A stretch of DNA of 9,905 nucleotides from Deltaproteobacteria bacterium (GTDB taxonomy: Bacteria > Chloroflexota > Dehalococcoidia > Dehalococcoidales > BS750m-G39), in NCBI GenBank assembly GCA_030606505.1, contig JAUWGI010000016.1, positions 1 to 9,905 on the forward strand, in the 5' to 3' direction. Position 1 is the stretch's first letter; each line of letters opens with the position of its first letter. The notes beneath the pieces were generated by a model, which saw nothing but the letters and a program-made list of their open reading frames with translations, made no database searches and had not been told where the DNA came from. Both the position numbers and the translations under genes were made by a program. Positions 1 to 6,387 of the stretch are shown piece after piece.

Positions 1-801
1 CGGCCCCTCGACCATCACCTGTACACCGGCCTGTTGCGCTTTGCTTACCAGTTCGCCGATGGCCAGCAGTTCCTCTATCTGGGGACGGTCGGTGGCATCG
101 GCCAGGCAGCCGGGACGCATGCCGTCGCCGAGGCTTAAGGTGACATCGAACTCCCTGGCTATCTCTAAAAGGCGGTCAAAGTACTCATAAAGCGGATTTT
201 CGCGCTCGTTGTGCAGCATCCAGCCGATGAGAAAAGCCCCGCCCCGCGATACCACGTCGGCCACCCTTCCCTGCTTCTTTAGCTGGTCGACGGCGGAGCG
301 GGTGGTGCCGCAGTGCACGGTGACGAAATCAACGCCGTCCCGGGCGTGCTCCTCTATGGATGAGAACAGGTCGTCGACGGTCATCTTGACGATGGCGCCG
401 CGCCTGGCTGTAGCCTCAATACCGGCCTGATAGATGGGCACCGTGCCTATCATTACCGGGCTGGCGGCAATTATCGCCCGCCGGATGGCGTTTATGTCGC
501 CGCCGGTGGACAGGTCCATAACGGCGTCGGCGCCGCAGCCGGTAGCCACCCGCAGCTTCTCCAGCTCGCTATCAATGTTGCCGAAGTCGGAGGAGGTGCC
601 GATGTTGGCGTTGACCTTGGTTTTAAGCCCCCGTCCGATGCCGCCGGGAACGAGATTGCTGTGCCCGGGATTAGCCGGGATGACTATGGTGCCATCGGCC
701 ACCCCCCGCCGGATAAACTCCGCCTCCAACCCCTCGGTCTCCGCCACCAGGTTCATCTGCGGGGAGATAGTCCCTTTTCTGGCCAGTTCCAGTTGTGTCA
801 T
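1..801 (-). CDS. thiC: Phosphomethylpyrimidine synthase ThiC, 5' part (runs out of window)
   Basis: ThiC is the radical-SAM enzyme that rearranges aminoimidazole ribotide into HMP-phosphate, the pyrimidine half of thiamine, in the cytoplasm. The reverse strand reads from an ATG at 799-801 for 267 codons to the window edge without a stop. Family motifs in order are NANIGTS (residues 64-70), DLSTGGDI (96-103), GTVPIYQA (119-126), VHCGTT (162-167), SRGGAF (185-190) and SLGDGMRPG (223-231). The C-terminal CxxCxxxxC cluster motif lies beyond the window, so completeness cannot be judged. A GGAGG at 806-810 sits 4 nt before the ATG and fixes the start. The TPP riboswitch directly upstream supports thiamine synthesis rather than the related BzaF (hydroxybenzimidazole) function. 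Opening with no long N-terminal domain, it looks like the short form of ThiC. Confidence 0.96.
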   Translation of the reverse strand, partial: MTQLELARKGTISPQMNLVAETEGLEAEFIRRGVADGTIVIPANPGHSNLVPGGIGRGLKTKVNANIGTSSDFGNIDSELEKLRVATGCGADAVMDLSTGGDINAIRRAIIAASPVMIGTVPIYQAGIEATARRGAIVKMTVDDLFSSIEEHARDGVDFVTVHCGTTRSAVDQLKKQGRVADVVSRGGAFLIGWMLHNERENPLYEYFDRLLEIAREFDVTLSLGDGMRPGCLADATDRPQIEELLAIGELVSKAQQAGVQVMVEGP

Positions 802-811
802 AGCTGCCTCC

Positions 812-856
812 AAAAAATAAAACCAGGGGCTTCGGTGCTTACTCTAAACCCCTGGT
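812..856 (-). terminator. Intrinsic terminator in the thiC leader (riboswitch expression platform)
   Basis: On the reverse strand ACCAGGGG (856-849) and CCCCTGGT (829-822) form a perfect 8-bp stem, followed by TTTATTTTTT. It lies between the TPP aptamer and the thiC ribosome binding site, the usual place for a transcription-terminating expression platform. The U-tract ends only a few bases before the GGAGG, so termination would stop the RNA just short of the translation start. The inference is that TPP binding favours this hairpin and switches thiC off. Confidence 0.85.
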
Positions 857-866
857 CTAAGTCGCT

Positions 867-953
867 ACCGCTTCCCTCCGCTCGTATTACCGAGGTCAGG
901 TTCCTAGGGTTGGCGTCATGCTGCCTCTCAGCCGCTCAAGCACCCCTAGCGGT
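867..953 (-). ncRNA. TPP riboswitch (THI element) controlling thiC
   Basis: The reverse strand carries the conserved THI-box order: GGGGTGC (P2 5' side), CTGAGAGG (J3-2/P3 region), ACCCT (P2 3' side), GAACCTGA, then GGTAATAC and AGCGGAGGGAA. The P1 stem is ACCGCT (953-948) pairing with AGCGGT (872-867), a perfect 6 bp, which sets the boundaries. The aptamer binds thiamine pyrophosphate. Its position 66 nt upstream of the thiC ATG, with a terminator in between, points to repression by transcription termination when thiamine is plentiful. Confidence 0.95.
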
Positions 954-976
954 GGTTTTATTTAGTTGTTATTTAA

Positions 977-1006
977 AATATAGCATAGAATGGGCTTGAA
1001 TGTAAA
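977..1006 (-). promoter_or_regulatory. Sigma-70-type promoter for the riboswitch-thiC transcript
   Basis: The reverse strand has TTTACA (1006-1001) as -35, an 18-bp spacer, and TATATT (982-977) as -10, preceded by TGC, an extended -10. Each hexamer matches consensus at 5 of 6 positions. The predicted transcript would start near 970, about 17 nt before riboswitch stem P1, which fits a leader that carries the whole aptamer. Confidence 0.7.
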
Positions 1007-1040
1007 GGTGATGAGTTTTTATCAAACACACCCCCGGTGT

Positions 1041-1074
1041 CCCCCGCTCCAATATTGGAGAGGGGGGGTATAAT
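1041..1074 (+). promoter_or_regulatory. GC-flanked perfect palindrome abutting a TATAAT -10 element
   Basis: CTCCAATATTGGAG (1047-1060) is a perfect 14-bp palindrome. It is extended by CCCCC (1041-1045) and GGGGG (1062-1066) with one mismatched pair. A consensus TATAAT follows at 1069-1074. No good -35 hexamer lies 16-18 bp upstream, because that stretch is occupied by the palindrome. This arrangement suits an operator or activator site for the small gene at 1128, but function is inferred from position only. Confidence 0.45.
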
Positions 1075-1075
1075 A

Positions 1076-1099
1076 GAAAAAGAGGGCTACCGCCCTCTT
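1076..1099 (-). terminator. Hairpin with minus-strand U-tract (possible terminator)
   Basis: AAGAGGGC (1080-1087) and GCCCTCTT (1092-1099) form a perfect 8-bp stem with a 4-nt loop. Read on the minus strand the stem runs into a short T-run (1081-1077) and then CTATT, so it could stop minus-strand transcription before the thiC promoter. On the plus strand it would be a structured leader between the TATAAT and the start codon at 1128. The U-tract is short, so either role is uncertain. Confidence 0.4.
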
Positions 1100-1127
1100 A
1101 AACTCCGAATAAAGGGGGGGGCTGAAA

Positions 1128-1316
1128 ATGAGTATAGGAATCGGGATGGCTATATTCTTTGCCTTTCTAGGCGTAATGTTTCTACTCAACAATAAATTCG
1201 GTCCAAAAGGAGGGGAAGAGGGGAAAAATAGATGGTTTGATTGGGAGGAAATAAGTGCCGAAACACTGATTATAATCTTTTTCCTTTCGGCTTTTTGGTG
1301 CTTTATTTTTGGTTGA
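1128..1316 (+). CDS. Small hypothetical membrane protein (62 aa, two predicted helices)
   Basis: I do not recognise a family. The protein has two hydrophobic segments, residues about 3-20 (glycine- and phenylalanine-rich) and 45-61 (ETLIIIFFLSAFWCFIF). A charged 24-residue linker with GPKGGEEGKNRW and WFDWEE joins them, and the second helix ends at the C-terminus. It would be a hairpin-like inner-membrane protein. A G-rich stretch at 1114-1121, 6 nt before the ATG, can act as a ribosome binding site. A TATAAT lies about 55 bp upstream. It sits in the AT-rich island, 99 bp before the SIR2-like gene on the same strand, so a partnership is possible but unproven. Hydrophobic small ORFs can arise by chance in AT-rich DNA. 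The appropriate start signal and the clean two-helix plan with a charged linker argue that it is real. Confidence 0.5.
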   Translation: MSIGIGMAIFFAFLGVMFLLNNKFGPKGGEEGKNRWFDWEEISAETLIIIFFLSAFWCFIFG

Positions 1317-1380
1317 GGCAAATCTATCCCCTTATCCCCCCCTTGTGTATTTATTTTCCTTATCAACTGTAATATTTACA

Positions 1381-1409
1381 TTGACACCTACTACTACGGG
1401 AGATAGAAC
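1381..1409 (+). promoter_or_regulatory. Candidate promoter immediately before the SIR2-like gene
   Basis: TTGACA (1381-1386), an exact -35 consensus, is followed after 17 bp by TAGAAC (1404-1409), which matches the -10 consensus at 4 of 6. Transcription would start at or next to the ATG at 1416, giving a leaderless or nearly leaderless mRNA. No terminator is visible between the 62-aa gene and this site, so read-through from the upstream promoter is also possible. Confidence 0.35.
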
Positions 1410-1415
1410 CGTACT

Positions 1416-2417
1416 ATGAAGCTATACGATTGGGCAAAGATAAAGAAACGCTTCAGAAGCAACCTTCTACTTGGAAATGGTGCAAGCATAGCTATTGATA
1501 GTCGTCTTTCTTACAGATCCCTATATGATCGAGTGTGTGAAAGTGGGAAGCTTAATGACGAAATTCTCGGTATGTTCAGATATTACGAAACAACGAATTT
1601 CGAGTTCATATTGAAACTGCTTCTAGAAGCCAGCCAAGTAAATGAAGTTTTAAATATTAATGAGGAGAAAACTAAGGAATACTACTACGAATTAAGGGAA
1701 GCACTTATAAGCACAATAAGGGACATTCATCCAACGTATCCGAACGTTCAGCACTTACTAATTCCAATAGCGGGTTTCCTCGCAAATTTCACAACAGTTT
1801 TAAGTCTCAATTATGACTTATTAGTGTACTGGGCAATGCTTGTGGGTAATGAAGAGGAAAAATGCCAATGGTTCAAAGACTGTTTTGTTCGCGGAGAGTT
1901 TGAGAAGGATTTCGATTTTCTATACAAGCCGCTCCCACCAGCAACAGGTTCGACTATTATCTTTTACCCTCACGGTAGCATATTCCTTGCAACAGACATC
2001 TATGGTGACGAAACTAAACTGAGTCGTTCTCTCAAGGATTGCCTACTTGAGACAATTCTATCTAAATGGAAAGAGAAGGACTACATACCGTTATTTGTTA
2101 GCGAAGGTACTACAACTGAGAAGTTCCGTGCCATAACACGCAGTAGTTATCTAAACTCGGTATATGATTCTGTTCTCGCAGAAATAGAAGGCTCATTGGT
2201 GATTTATGGCTGGTCTGCAAGTGAACAGGATGAACACATATTCAATGCTATTGACCATGAGGGTATTACCGATATTGCTGTATCTGTACATACTGAAAAC
2301 CCAAGTTGGGAATCTTACTGTGATATGATTGAAGATAGAATAGCTAGGACACATCACTTGAGGGAATCTAATCTCTATTTCTTTGATTCTAAGTGCGAAG
2401 GCTGTTGGATTCACTAG
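1416..2417 (+). CDS. SIR2-like domain protein of the DUF4917 type, putative NAD-binding defence effector
   Basis: The 333-aa protein shows the divergent SIR2 fold order. LLLGNGAS (residues 17-24) is the NAD-binding loop, LSLNYDLL (129-136) matches the TTNYD-type motif, and FYPHGSI (183-189) carries the expected catalytic His186. FVSEGT (228-233) comes next, then VIYGWSASEQDEHI (262-275), the GxS..D..I motif. The overall pattern, including a helical insert after GNGAS and 'VSEGT..K...I....YL', resembles DUF4917 proteins. SIR2-like relatives in bacterial defence (ThsA, DSR and short-Argonaute-linked SIR2) hydrolyse NAD+. That activity here is inference. No second domain is present and the C-terminus ends with Cys327 and Cys330. 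A GGGAG lies 13 nt before the ATG, rather far. The gene is clearly AT-richer than thiC and rsmG on either side, suggesting horizontal transfer. Nothing looks truncated. Confidence 0.8.
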   Translation: MKLYDWAKIKKRFRSNLLLGNGASIAIDSRLSYRSLYDRVCESGKLNDEILGMFRYYETTNFEFILKLLLEASQVNEVLNINEEKTKEYYYELREALISTIRDIHPTYPNVQHLLIPIAGFLANFTTVLSLNYDLLVYWAMLVGNEEEKCQWFKDCFVRGEFEKDFDFLYKPLPPATGSTIIFYPHGSIFLATDIYGDETKLSRSLKDCLLETILSKWKEKDYIPLFVSEGTTTEKFRAITRSSYLNSVYDSVLAEIEGSLVIYGWSASEQDEHIFNAIDHEGITDIAVSVHTENPSWESYCDMIEDRIARTHHLRESNLYFFDSKCEGCWIH

Positions 2418-2441
2418 CTCAAACAAGTTATCTCTACAAAA

Positions 2442-3161
2442 ATGGAAAAGCTAAAAGCGGGAGCCAAAGAACTGGGGCTGGAGCTTACCGCGGCCCAGCT
2501 TGAGCAGTTCGACAGCTACTACCGGGAGCTGGTTGACTGGAACAAACGGGTAAACCTCACCGCCATCACCGGCTACGAAGAAGTTCAGCTAAAGCACTTC
2601 CTTGATTCCCTCACCGTGACACTGGGCTGGACTCCGCAAGCGAACCAAAAAGACTTCAGCCTTATCGATGTCGGCACCGGCGCCGGCCTGCCGGGAATCC
2701 CGCTCAAAATCGCCTTCCCCGCTATAAAGCTGGCCCTGCTCGAGGCGACGGCTAAAAAGGCCGATTTCCTGCATCATATGACCCAAAAGCTGGGGCTGGA
2801 TGATGTCGAGGTCGTAGTCGGCCGGGCGGAAGAGGCTGCCCATCAGCCTCGCTACCGGGAGAAATTTGACCTGGTGCTGTCCCGGGCGGTGGCGGCTCTC
2901 CCCACTCTGGTGGAGCTGGCCCTGCCTTTCTGCGCTGTCGGCGGCAGTTTCATCGCCCAGAAGAAGGGCGCTATCGACGAGGAGATAACCCGGGCAAATA
3001 AGGCAATCAGCCTTCTCGGCGGCAGCCTCCGGGAGGTAAAAAGGGTTGACCTGCCCTCCCTCCCCGGTGAGCGCTATTTAGTCGTAATCGATAAGCTATC
3101 ACCCACCCCGGAAAAATACCCCCGCCGCCCCGGCCTACCGGCCAAAAGACCGCTCGCCTGA
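2442..3161 (+). CDS. rsmG: 16S rRNA (guanine-527-N7)-methyltransferase RsmG
   Basis: RsmG (GidB) uses S-adenosylmethionine to methylate N7 of G527 in the 530 loop of 16S rRNA; in other bacteria its loss gives low-level streptomycin resistance. The 239-aa length is normal. Visible motifs are WNKRVNLTAI (33-42), LDSL (54-57), the SAM loop DVGTGAGLPGIP (76-87), SRAVAALPTL (147-156), QKKG (173-176), the C-terminal strand GERYLVVIDK (209-218) and the basic tail PRRPGLPAKRPL (227-238). The N-terminus aligns well from the ATG at 2442, yet there is no Shine-Dalgarno sequence: the 20 bases before it are AT-rich. The SIR2-like gene ends 24 bp upstream on the same strand with no terminator between, so rsmG may now be read from that transcript. 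A clear terminator follows the gene. Confidence 0.96.
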   Translation: MEKLKAGAKELGLELTAAQLEQFDSYYRELVDWNKRVNLTAITGYEEVQLKHFLDSLTVTLGWTPQANQKDFSLIDVGTGAGLPGIPLKIAFPAIKLALLEATAKKADFLHHMTQKLGLDDVEVVVGRAEEAAHQPRYREKFDLVLSRAVAALPTLVELALPFCAVGGSFIAQKKGAIDEEITRANKAISLLGGSLREVKRVDLPSLPGERYLVVIDKLSPTPEKYPRRPGLPAKRPLA

Positions 3162-3182
3162 GGCTGACTTGACATAACGCTT

Positions 3183-3235
3183 GAAACAAATACTCGTAGC
3201 TAACCAGCTACGAATTGTTTCTCTTTTTATTTTTG
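3183..3235 (+). terminator. Rho-independent terminator after rsmG (copy A of a dispersed hairpin repeat)
   Basis: TCGTAGCT (3194-3201) and AGCTACGA (3206-3213) form an inner 8-bp stem with an AACC loop. GAAACAA (3183-3189) and TTGTTTC (3215-3221) form an outer 7-bp stem. TCTTTTTATTTTT follows. It would end transcription from rsmG and insulate the pdxS operon. The 39-nt hairpin 3183-3221, reverse-complemented, matches 7038-7076 at 32 of 39 positions, so it is a repeat element as well as a terminator. Confidence 0.85.
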
Positions 3236-3300
3236 CCATTAGTTTTGTCGTTTCTAATGCTCCTGTGGTCACCAGGTTGATTGATGTTGCAGCCATCGAG

Positions 3301-3342
3301 GTTCAGCACTAAATTGATAAATAGGCTGAACAAGAGTAAAAT
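3301..3342 (+). promoter_or_regulatory. pdxS operon promoter with an inverted repeat around the -35
   Basis: TTGATA (3314-3319) and TAAAAT (3337-3342), each matching 5 of 6 consensus bases, are separated by exactly 17 bp, predicting a start near 3349, about 39 nt before the pdxS ATG. GTTCAGC (3301-3307) and GCTGAAC (3325-3331) are exact inverted repeats 17 nt apart. One lies upstream of the -35 and one inside the spacer, the geometry of a repressor or activator operator. The regulator is unknown. Confidence 0.65.
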
Positions 3343-3387
3343 AAGGTTGTGAAAAGTCGGAGCTTAAACCAGAGTAAGGAGAAGAGT

Positions 3388-4269
3388 ATGGGAACCGGTA
3401 CTTGGAAGGTAAAAACCGGGCTTGCTCAGATGTTAAAGGGTGGAGTCATTATGGACGTGGTCAGCGTCGAGCACGCCAAGATAGCCCAGGAGGCTGGCGC
3501 CTGCGCTGTGATGGCACTGGAAAGAGTCCCCGCCGATATTAGAGCGGCCGGGGGTGTGGCCCGCATGGCTGACCCAACCGTTATCGAAGCTATCATGAAG
3601 GCAGTCTCTATACCGGTGATGGCCAAGTGCCGTATCGGTCATTTTGTAGAAGCACAGGCGCTTGAGGCTCTGGGTGTAGATTTTATCGATGAGTCGGAGG
3701 TGCTTACCCCGGCTGATGAAAGCCACCATGTCTGGAAGCATGATTTTAAGGTTCCTTTTGTCTGCGGCTGCCGGGATTTGGGTGAGGCGTTGCGGCGTAT
3801 CGGGGAGGGGGCGGCTATGATTAGAACCAAGGGCGAAGCCGGTAGCGGTAATATTGTAGAAGCGGTCAGGCATATGCGGGCGGTAACGGACAGCATCCGT
3901 AAACTGGCCAATACCCCTCAGGGGGAGCTGATGGCACAGGCTAAGGAGATGAGAGCCCCCTTTGAGCTGGTAGCTGAGGTGCATAAAGCCGGGAAACTGC
4001 CGGTGGTTAATTTTGCCGCTGGTGGGGTAGCCACTCCCGCTGATGCCGCCCTGATGATGCAGCTGGGCGCTGACGGCGTCTTTGTCGGCTCGGGTATCTT
4101 CAAGTCCTCTAACCCCGAGGTCAGAGCCAAGGCTATAGTTGAGGCTACCACCCACTTTCAAGACCCTAAAATCATTGCCGAGGTCTCCAAGAACCTGGGA
4201 GAAGCCATGCCTGGGCTGGATATGAAGCAAATCCCCACTGAAGAACTGCTGGCGTCTAGAGGGTGGTAA
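3388..4269 (+). CDS. pdxS: Pyridoxal 5'-phosphate synthase, synthase subunit PdxS
   Basis: PdxS condenses ribose 5-phosphate, glyceraldehyde 3-phosphate and ammonia into pyridoxal 5'-phosphate. It works as a dodecamer decorated with PdxT, which supplies the ammonia. The 293-aa protein has the family length. Key residues by family numbering are Asp23 in VIMDVV, Lys80 in MAKCRIGHF (the Schiff-base lysine) and Lys148 in [11 protein letters not shown] (the second substrate lysine). [16 protein letters not shown] (126-141) and [34 protein letters not shown] phosphate-binding segments complete the barrel. An upstream GTG at 3349 would add 13 residues, but AAGGAG at 3376-3381 lies 6 nt before the ATG at 3388 and the predicted transcript begins near 3349, so 3388 is chosen. 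pdxT follows 1 bp after the stop. Confidence 0.97.
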   Translation: MGTGTWKVKTGLAQMLKGGVIMDVVSVEHAKIAQEAGACAVMALERVPADIRAAGGVARMADPTVIEAIMKAVSIPVMAKCRIGHFVEAQALEALGVDFIDESEVLTPADESHHVWKHDFKVPFVCGCRDLGEALRRIGEGAAMIRTKGEAGSGNIVEAVRHMRAVTDSIRKLANTPQGELMAQAKEMRAPFELVAEVHKAGKLPVVNFAAGGVATPADAALMMQLGADGVFVGSGIFKSSNPEVRAKAIVEATTHFQDPKIIAEVSKNLGEAMPGLDMKQIPTEELLASRGW

Positions 4270-4270
4270 C

Positions 4271-4861
4271 ATGAAAATCGGCGTCCTTGCCGCGCAGGGA
4301 GCCTTTGTTGAGCACATAGATATGTTGCGCCAACTGAAGGTAGATACTTTGCCCGTCCGCTTACCCCGAGAACTAGCCGGTTTGGACGGGCTAATCATTC
4401 CTGGTGGGGAGAGCACCTCCATCAGCAAGTTGATGCTGACTTACAACTTGATGACCGAGGTGAAGAATCTGGCCCAAAGCGGATTGCCCATATTCGGTAC
4501 CTGTGCCGGTATGATACTTCTGGCCATCCAGATTTTAGACTCGGATGTAGCGCCTCTGGGGGTTATGGAGATAACTGTTAGCCGTAATGCCTTTGGCCGG
4601 CAGAGAGAAAGCTTTGAGACCGAGCTATCAATACCGGTGCTGGGAGAAAAACCGTTTCCGGCTGTGTTCATTCGAGCTCCGGTAATTAAACAGGTAAATG
4701 GTAAAGCGGAAATATTAGCTAAGTTAGCTGATGGCACTGCCGTCGCTGCCAGGCAAGGTAAGCTACTGGTCTCCGCTTTTCACCCCGAGTTGACCAGCGA
4801 CCTGAGATTTCACCGATATTTTCTGGATATCGTCTCCGGAAGTCGTGAATCTGGAGGGTAA
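4271..4861 (+). CDS. pdxT: Pyridoxal 5'-phosphate synthase, glutaminase subunit PdxT
   Basis: PdxT is the class-I glutamine amidotransferase that hydrolyses glutamine and channels ammonia to PdxS. The 196-aa protein opens with [15 protein letters not shown] and has the oxyanion loop PGGESTS (44-50). The nucleophile Cys78 lies in IFGTCAGM, and His171 and Glu173 in AFHPELTSD complete the catalytic triad. Length and motifs are those of an intact enzyme. Only one base separates it from pdxS, so the subunits should be made together. The end of this gene carries the GGAGG (4853-4857) used by the next gene. Confidence 0.97.
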   Translation: MKIGVLAAQGAFVEHIDMLRQLKVDTLPVRLPRELAGLDGLIIPGGESTSISKLMLTYNLMTEVKNLAQSGLPIFGTCAGMILLAIQILDSDVAPLGVMEITVSRNAFGRQRESFETELSIPVLGEKPFPAVFIRAPVIKQVNGKAEILAKLADGTAVAARQGKLLVSAFHPELTSDLRFHRYFLDIVSGSRESGG

Positions 4862-4863
4862 CT

Positions 4864-6381
4864 TTGCAGAAGGTAATCACTGACGACCTTGATGCGCTGG
4901 TTAATGTTCTGCCGCCACATATTCGCCAGCCATTACGCCGACAGAAGGACATCAGTGAGCTTCTAGAGGTAATCCTTGATCTGGGTCGTCCCCCCGAAGC
5001 CCGCTTTCCCCTTAGGGAAGTGATTCTCAACCCCAAGGAAGTTGACCAGGAGGATATTGATTACGTGGCTTCCCGTGTCAGCAGCTTCGGTGATGACAAC
5101 CGTGCTGGCATTGAGCGCACCCTGCACCGTATCTCAGCCATTCGCAATCGTAAGGGGCGCATCATTGGGCTGACCTGTCGGGTGGGTAGAGCCGTCTTTG
5201 GCACAATAAAGGTTATTGAAGACCTTATTCAATTGGGCAAAAGTGTCCTGCTTTTAGGCCGTCCCGGAGTGGGTAAAACAACTATGCTACGTGAGGTAGC
5301 ACGGGTGCTGGCCGATGACCTTGATAAACGGGTGATTATCGTGGATACCTCAAATGAGATTGCCGGTGACGGTGATATTCCCCACCCCGCCATAGGACAT
5401 GCCCGCCGCATGCAGGTAACTACCCCCACCATGCAGCATGCGGTGATGATTGAAGCCGTGGAGAACCATATGCCTGAGGTAATCGTTATTGACGAGATTG
5501 GCACTGAGCTTGAGGCCCAGGCAGCTCGAACTATCGCTGAACGTGGGGTTCAACTGGTGGGCACTGCTCATGGTAACACCTTGGAAAACCTGATGATGAA
5601 CCCAACCCTTGCCGACCTGATTGGAGGCATCCAGGCAGTAACCCTGGGTGATGAGGAGGCCAGGCGGAGGGGTACCCAGAAGTCTATACTAGAGCGTAAG
5701 GCACCGCCTACTTTTGATATTGTGGTCGAAATTCAGGACCGGGACAAAGTAGCCATTCATCCTGATGTCAGCCAGGCGGTTGATGCCCTGCTGCGGGGTC
5801 AACTGGTAGCCACTGAGGTTCGCTGGCTGGATGAGAGTGGGGAAGTCAGAAGCAAAAAAGAGTTACCAGCGGCCACAACAGAAAGAACCGCCAGAGTCAA
5901 GCCTCAGGCCAGGGGAGACAGCCCGCCTAAGCTCTATCTCTTCGGGGTGAACCGGGGGCGGATGGAACAGATAGCCAAGGACATGCAACTGAGCCCGGAT
6001 ATAGTCGATAGTTTGAACGAGGCTAATTTGTTGGTGACTCCTAAAAGCCATTACCGCCGCAAACCACAGAAGGTCAGGGATGCCGAAGCGGCTAGCCTGC
6101 CCATTTATGTTCTCAGAAGTAACACCCCGGCTCAGTTCCGGCAGCTGCTGAATACTATTTATCCCCGAGCCGATATGGGAAAGGCAGACCTGTTTAAATC
6201 TGCTATGACTGAGGCGGAAGAAGCGGTTACCCAGGTGCAGGGCGGGCAGGAAGCGGTGGAACTCAGCCCGCAGAGCGCCTATATCCGGCGGCTGCAACAC
6301 CTCATAGCCGAAAGAAATAAGCTGCCCTCACAAAGCACGGGCAAAGACCCTGATAGAAGGGTGAGGATTTATAAAGGGTAG
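4864..6381 (+). CDS. R3H-domain AAA/P-loop ATPase, Ycf45/SpoIIIAA-like
   Basis: The protein (505 aa) has an N-terminal region of about 110 residues, then a RecA-like/secretion-type ATPase domain. This holds Walker [10 protein letters not shown] (132-140), [18 protein letters not shown] (161-178), Walker B VIVIDEIG (206-213) and [14 protein letters not shown] (234-247). A variable linker follows, then a second folded region (about 356-440), and finally an R3H motif, Arg475-xxx-His479, in a segment that should bind single-stranded nucleic acid. Relatives are plastid Ycf45 and sporulation SpoIIIAA, and the exact role is unknown. The start is TTG at 4864: GGAGG at 4853-4857 lies 6 nt upstream and no nearer ATG fits the conserved N-terminus. 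It sits 2 bp after pdxT and 6 bp before tmk, firmly inside the B6 operon, though nothing in it suggests B6 chemistry. Confidence 0.88.
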   Translation: MQKVITDDLDALVNVLPPHIRQPLRRQKDISELLEVILDLGRPPEARFPLREVILNPKEVDQEDIDYVASRVSSFGDDNRAGIERTLHRISAIRNRKGRIIGLTCRVGRAVFGTIKVIEDLIQLGKSVLLLGRPGVGKTTMLREVARVLADDLDKRVIIVDTSNEIAGDGDIPHPAIGHARRMQVTTPTMQHAVMIEAVENHMPEVIVIDEIGTELEAQAARTIAERGVQLVGTAHGNTLENLMMNPTLADLIGGIQAVTLGDEEARRRGTQKSILERKAPPTFDIVVEIQDRDKVAIHPDVSQAVDALLRGQLVATEVRWLDESGEVRSKKELPAATTERTARVKPQARGDSPPKLYLFGVNRGRMEQIAKDMQLSPDIVDSLNEANLLVTPKSHYRRKPQKVRDAEAASLPIYVLRSNTPAQFRQLLNTIYPRADMGKADLFKSAMTEAEEAVTQVQGGQEAVELSPQSAYIRRLQHLIAERNKLPSQSTGKDPDRRVRIYKG

Positions 6382-6387
6382 GGGATT

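Noticed and set aside
209..999. Plus-strand open frames over thiC and its riboswitch
   Set aside because: They are antisense to thiC, which has full family motifs, and one runs through the TPP aptamer.
1022..1366. 114-codon minus-strand open frame opposite the 62-aa gene
   Set aside because: It has no plausible ribosome binding site, low-complexity content made from G-rich runs, and covers the palindrome and hairpin. The plus-strand frame has better start signals.
1128..2417. Toxin-antitoxin reading of the 62-aa gene and SIR2-like gene
   Set aside because: The small protein is a membrane hairpin with no known antitoxin fold or DNA-binding motif and the genes are 99 bp apart. A partnership is kept as a finding but the classical toxin-antitoxin label is not supported.
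1022..2425. TCAAACA at 1022-1028 and again at 2419-2425, near both ends of the island
   Set aside because: A 7-nt match between two AT-rich flanks is expected fairly often by chance, so it cannot be called a target duplication or attachment site without an empty-site comparison.
3349..3387. GTG start at 3349 adding 13 residues to PdxS
   Set aside because: The promoter predicts transcription starting at about this base, the added residues do not fit the family, and the ATG at 3388 has AAGGAG 6 nt upstream.
3433..4428. Long (331-codon) open frame on the minus strand opposite pdxS and pdxT
   Set aside because: It lies wholly antisense to two unmistakable genes, shows no recognisable domain, and is explained by their codon bias.
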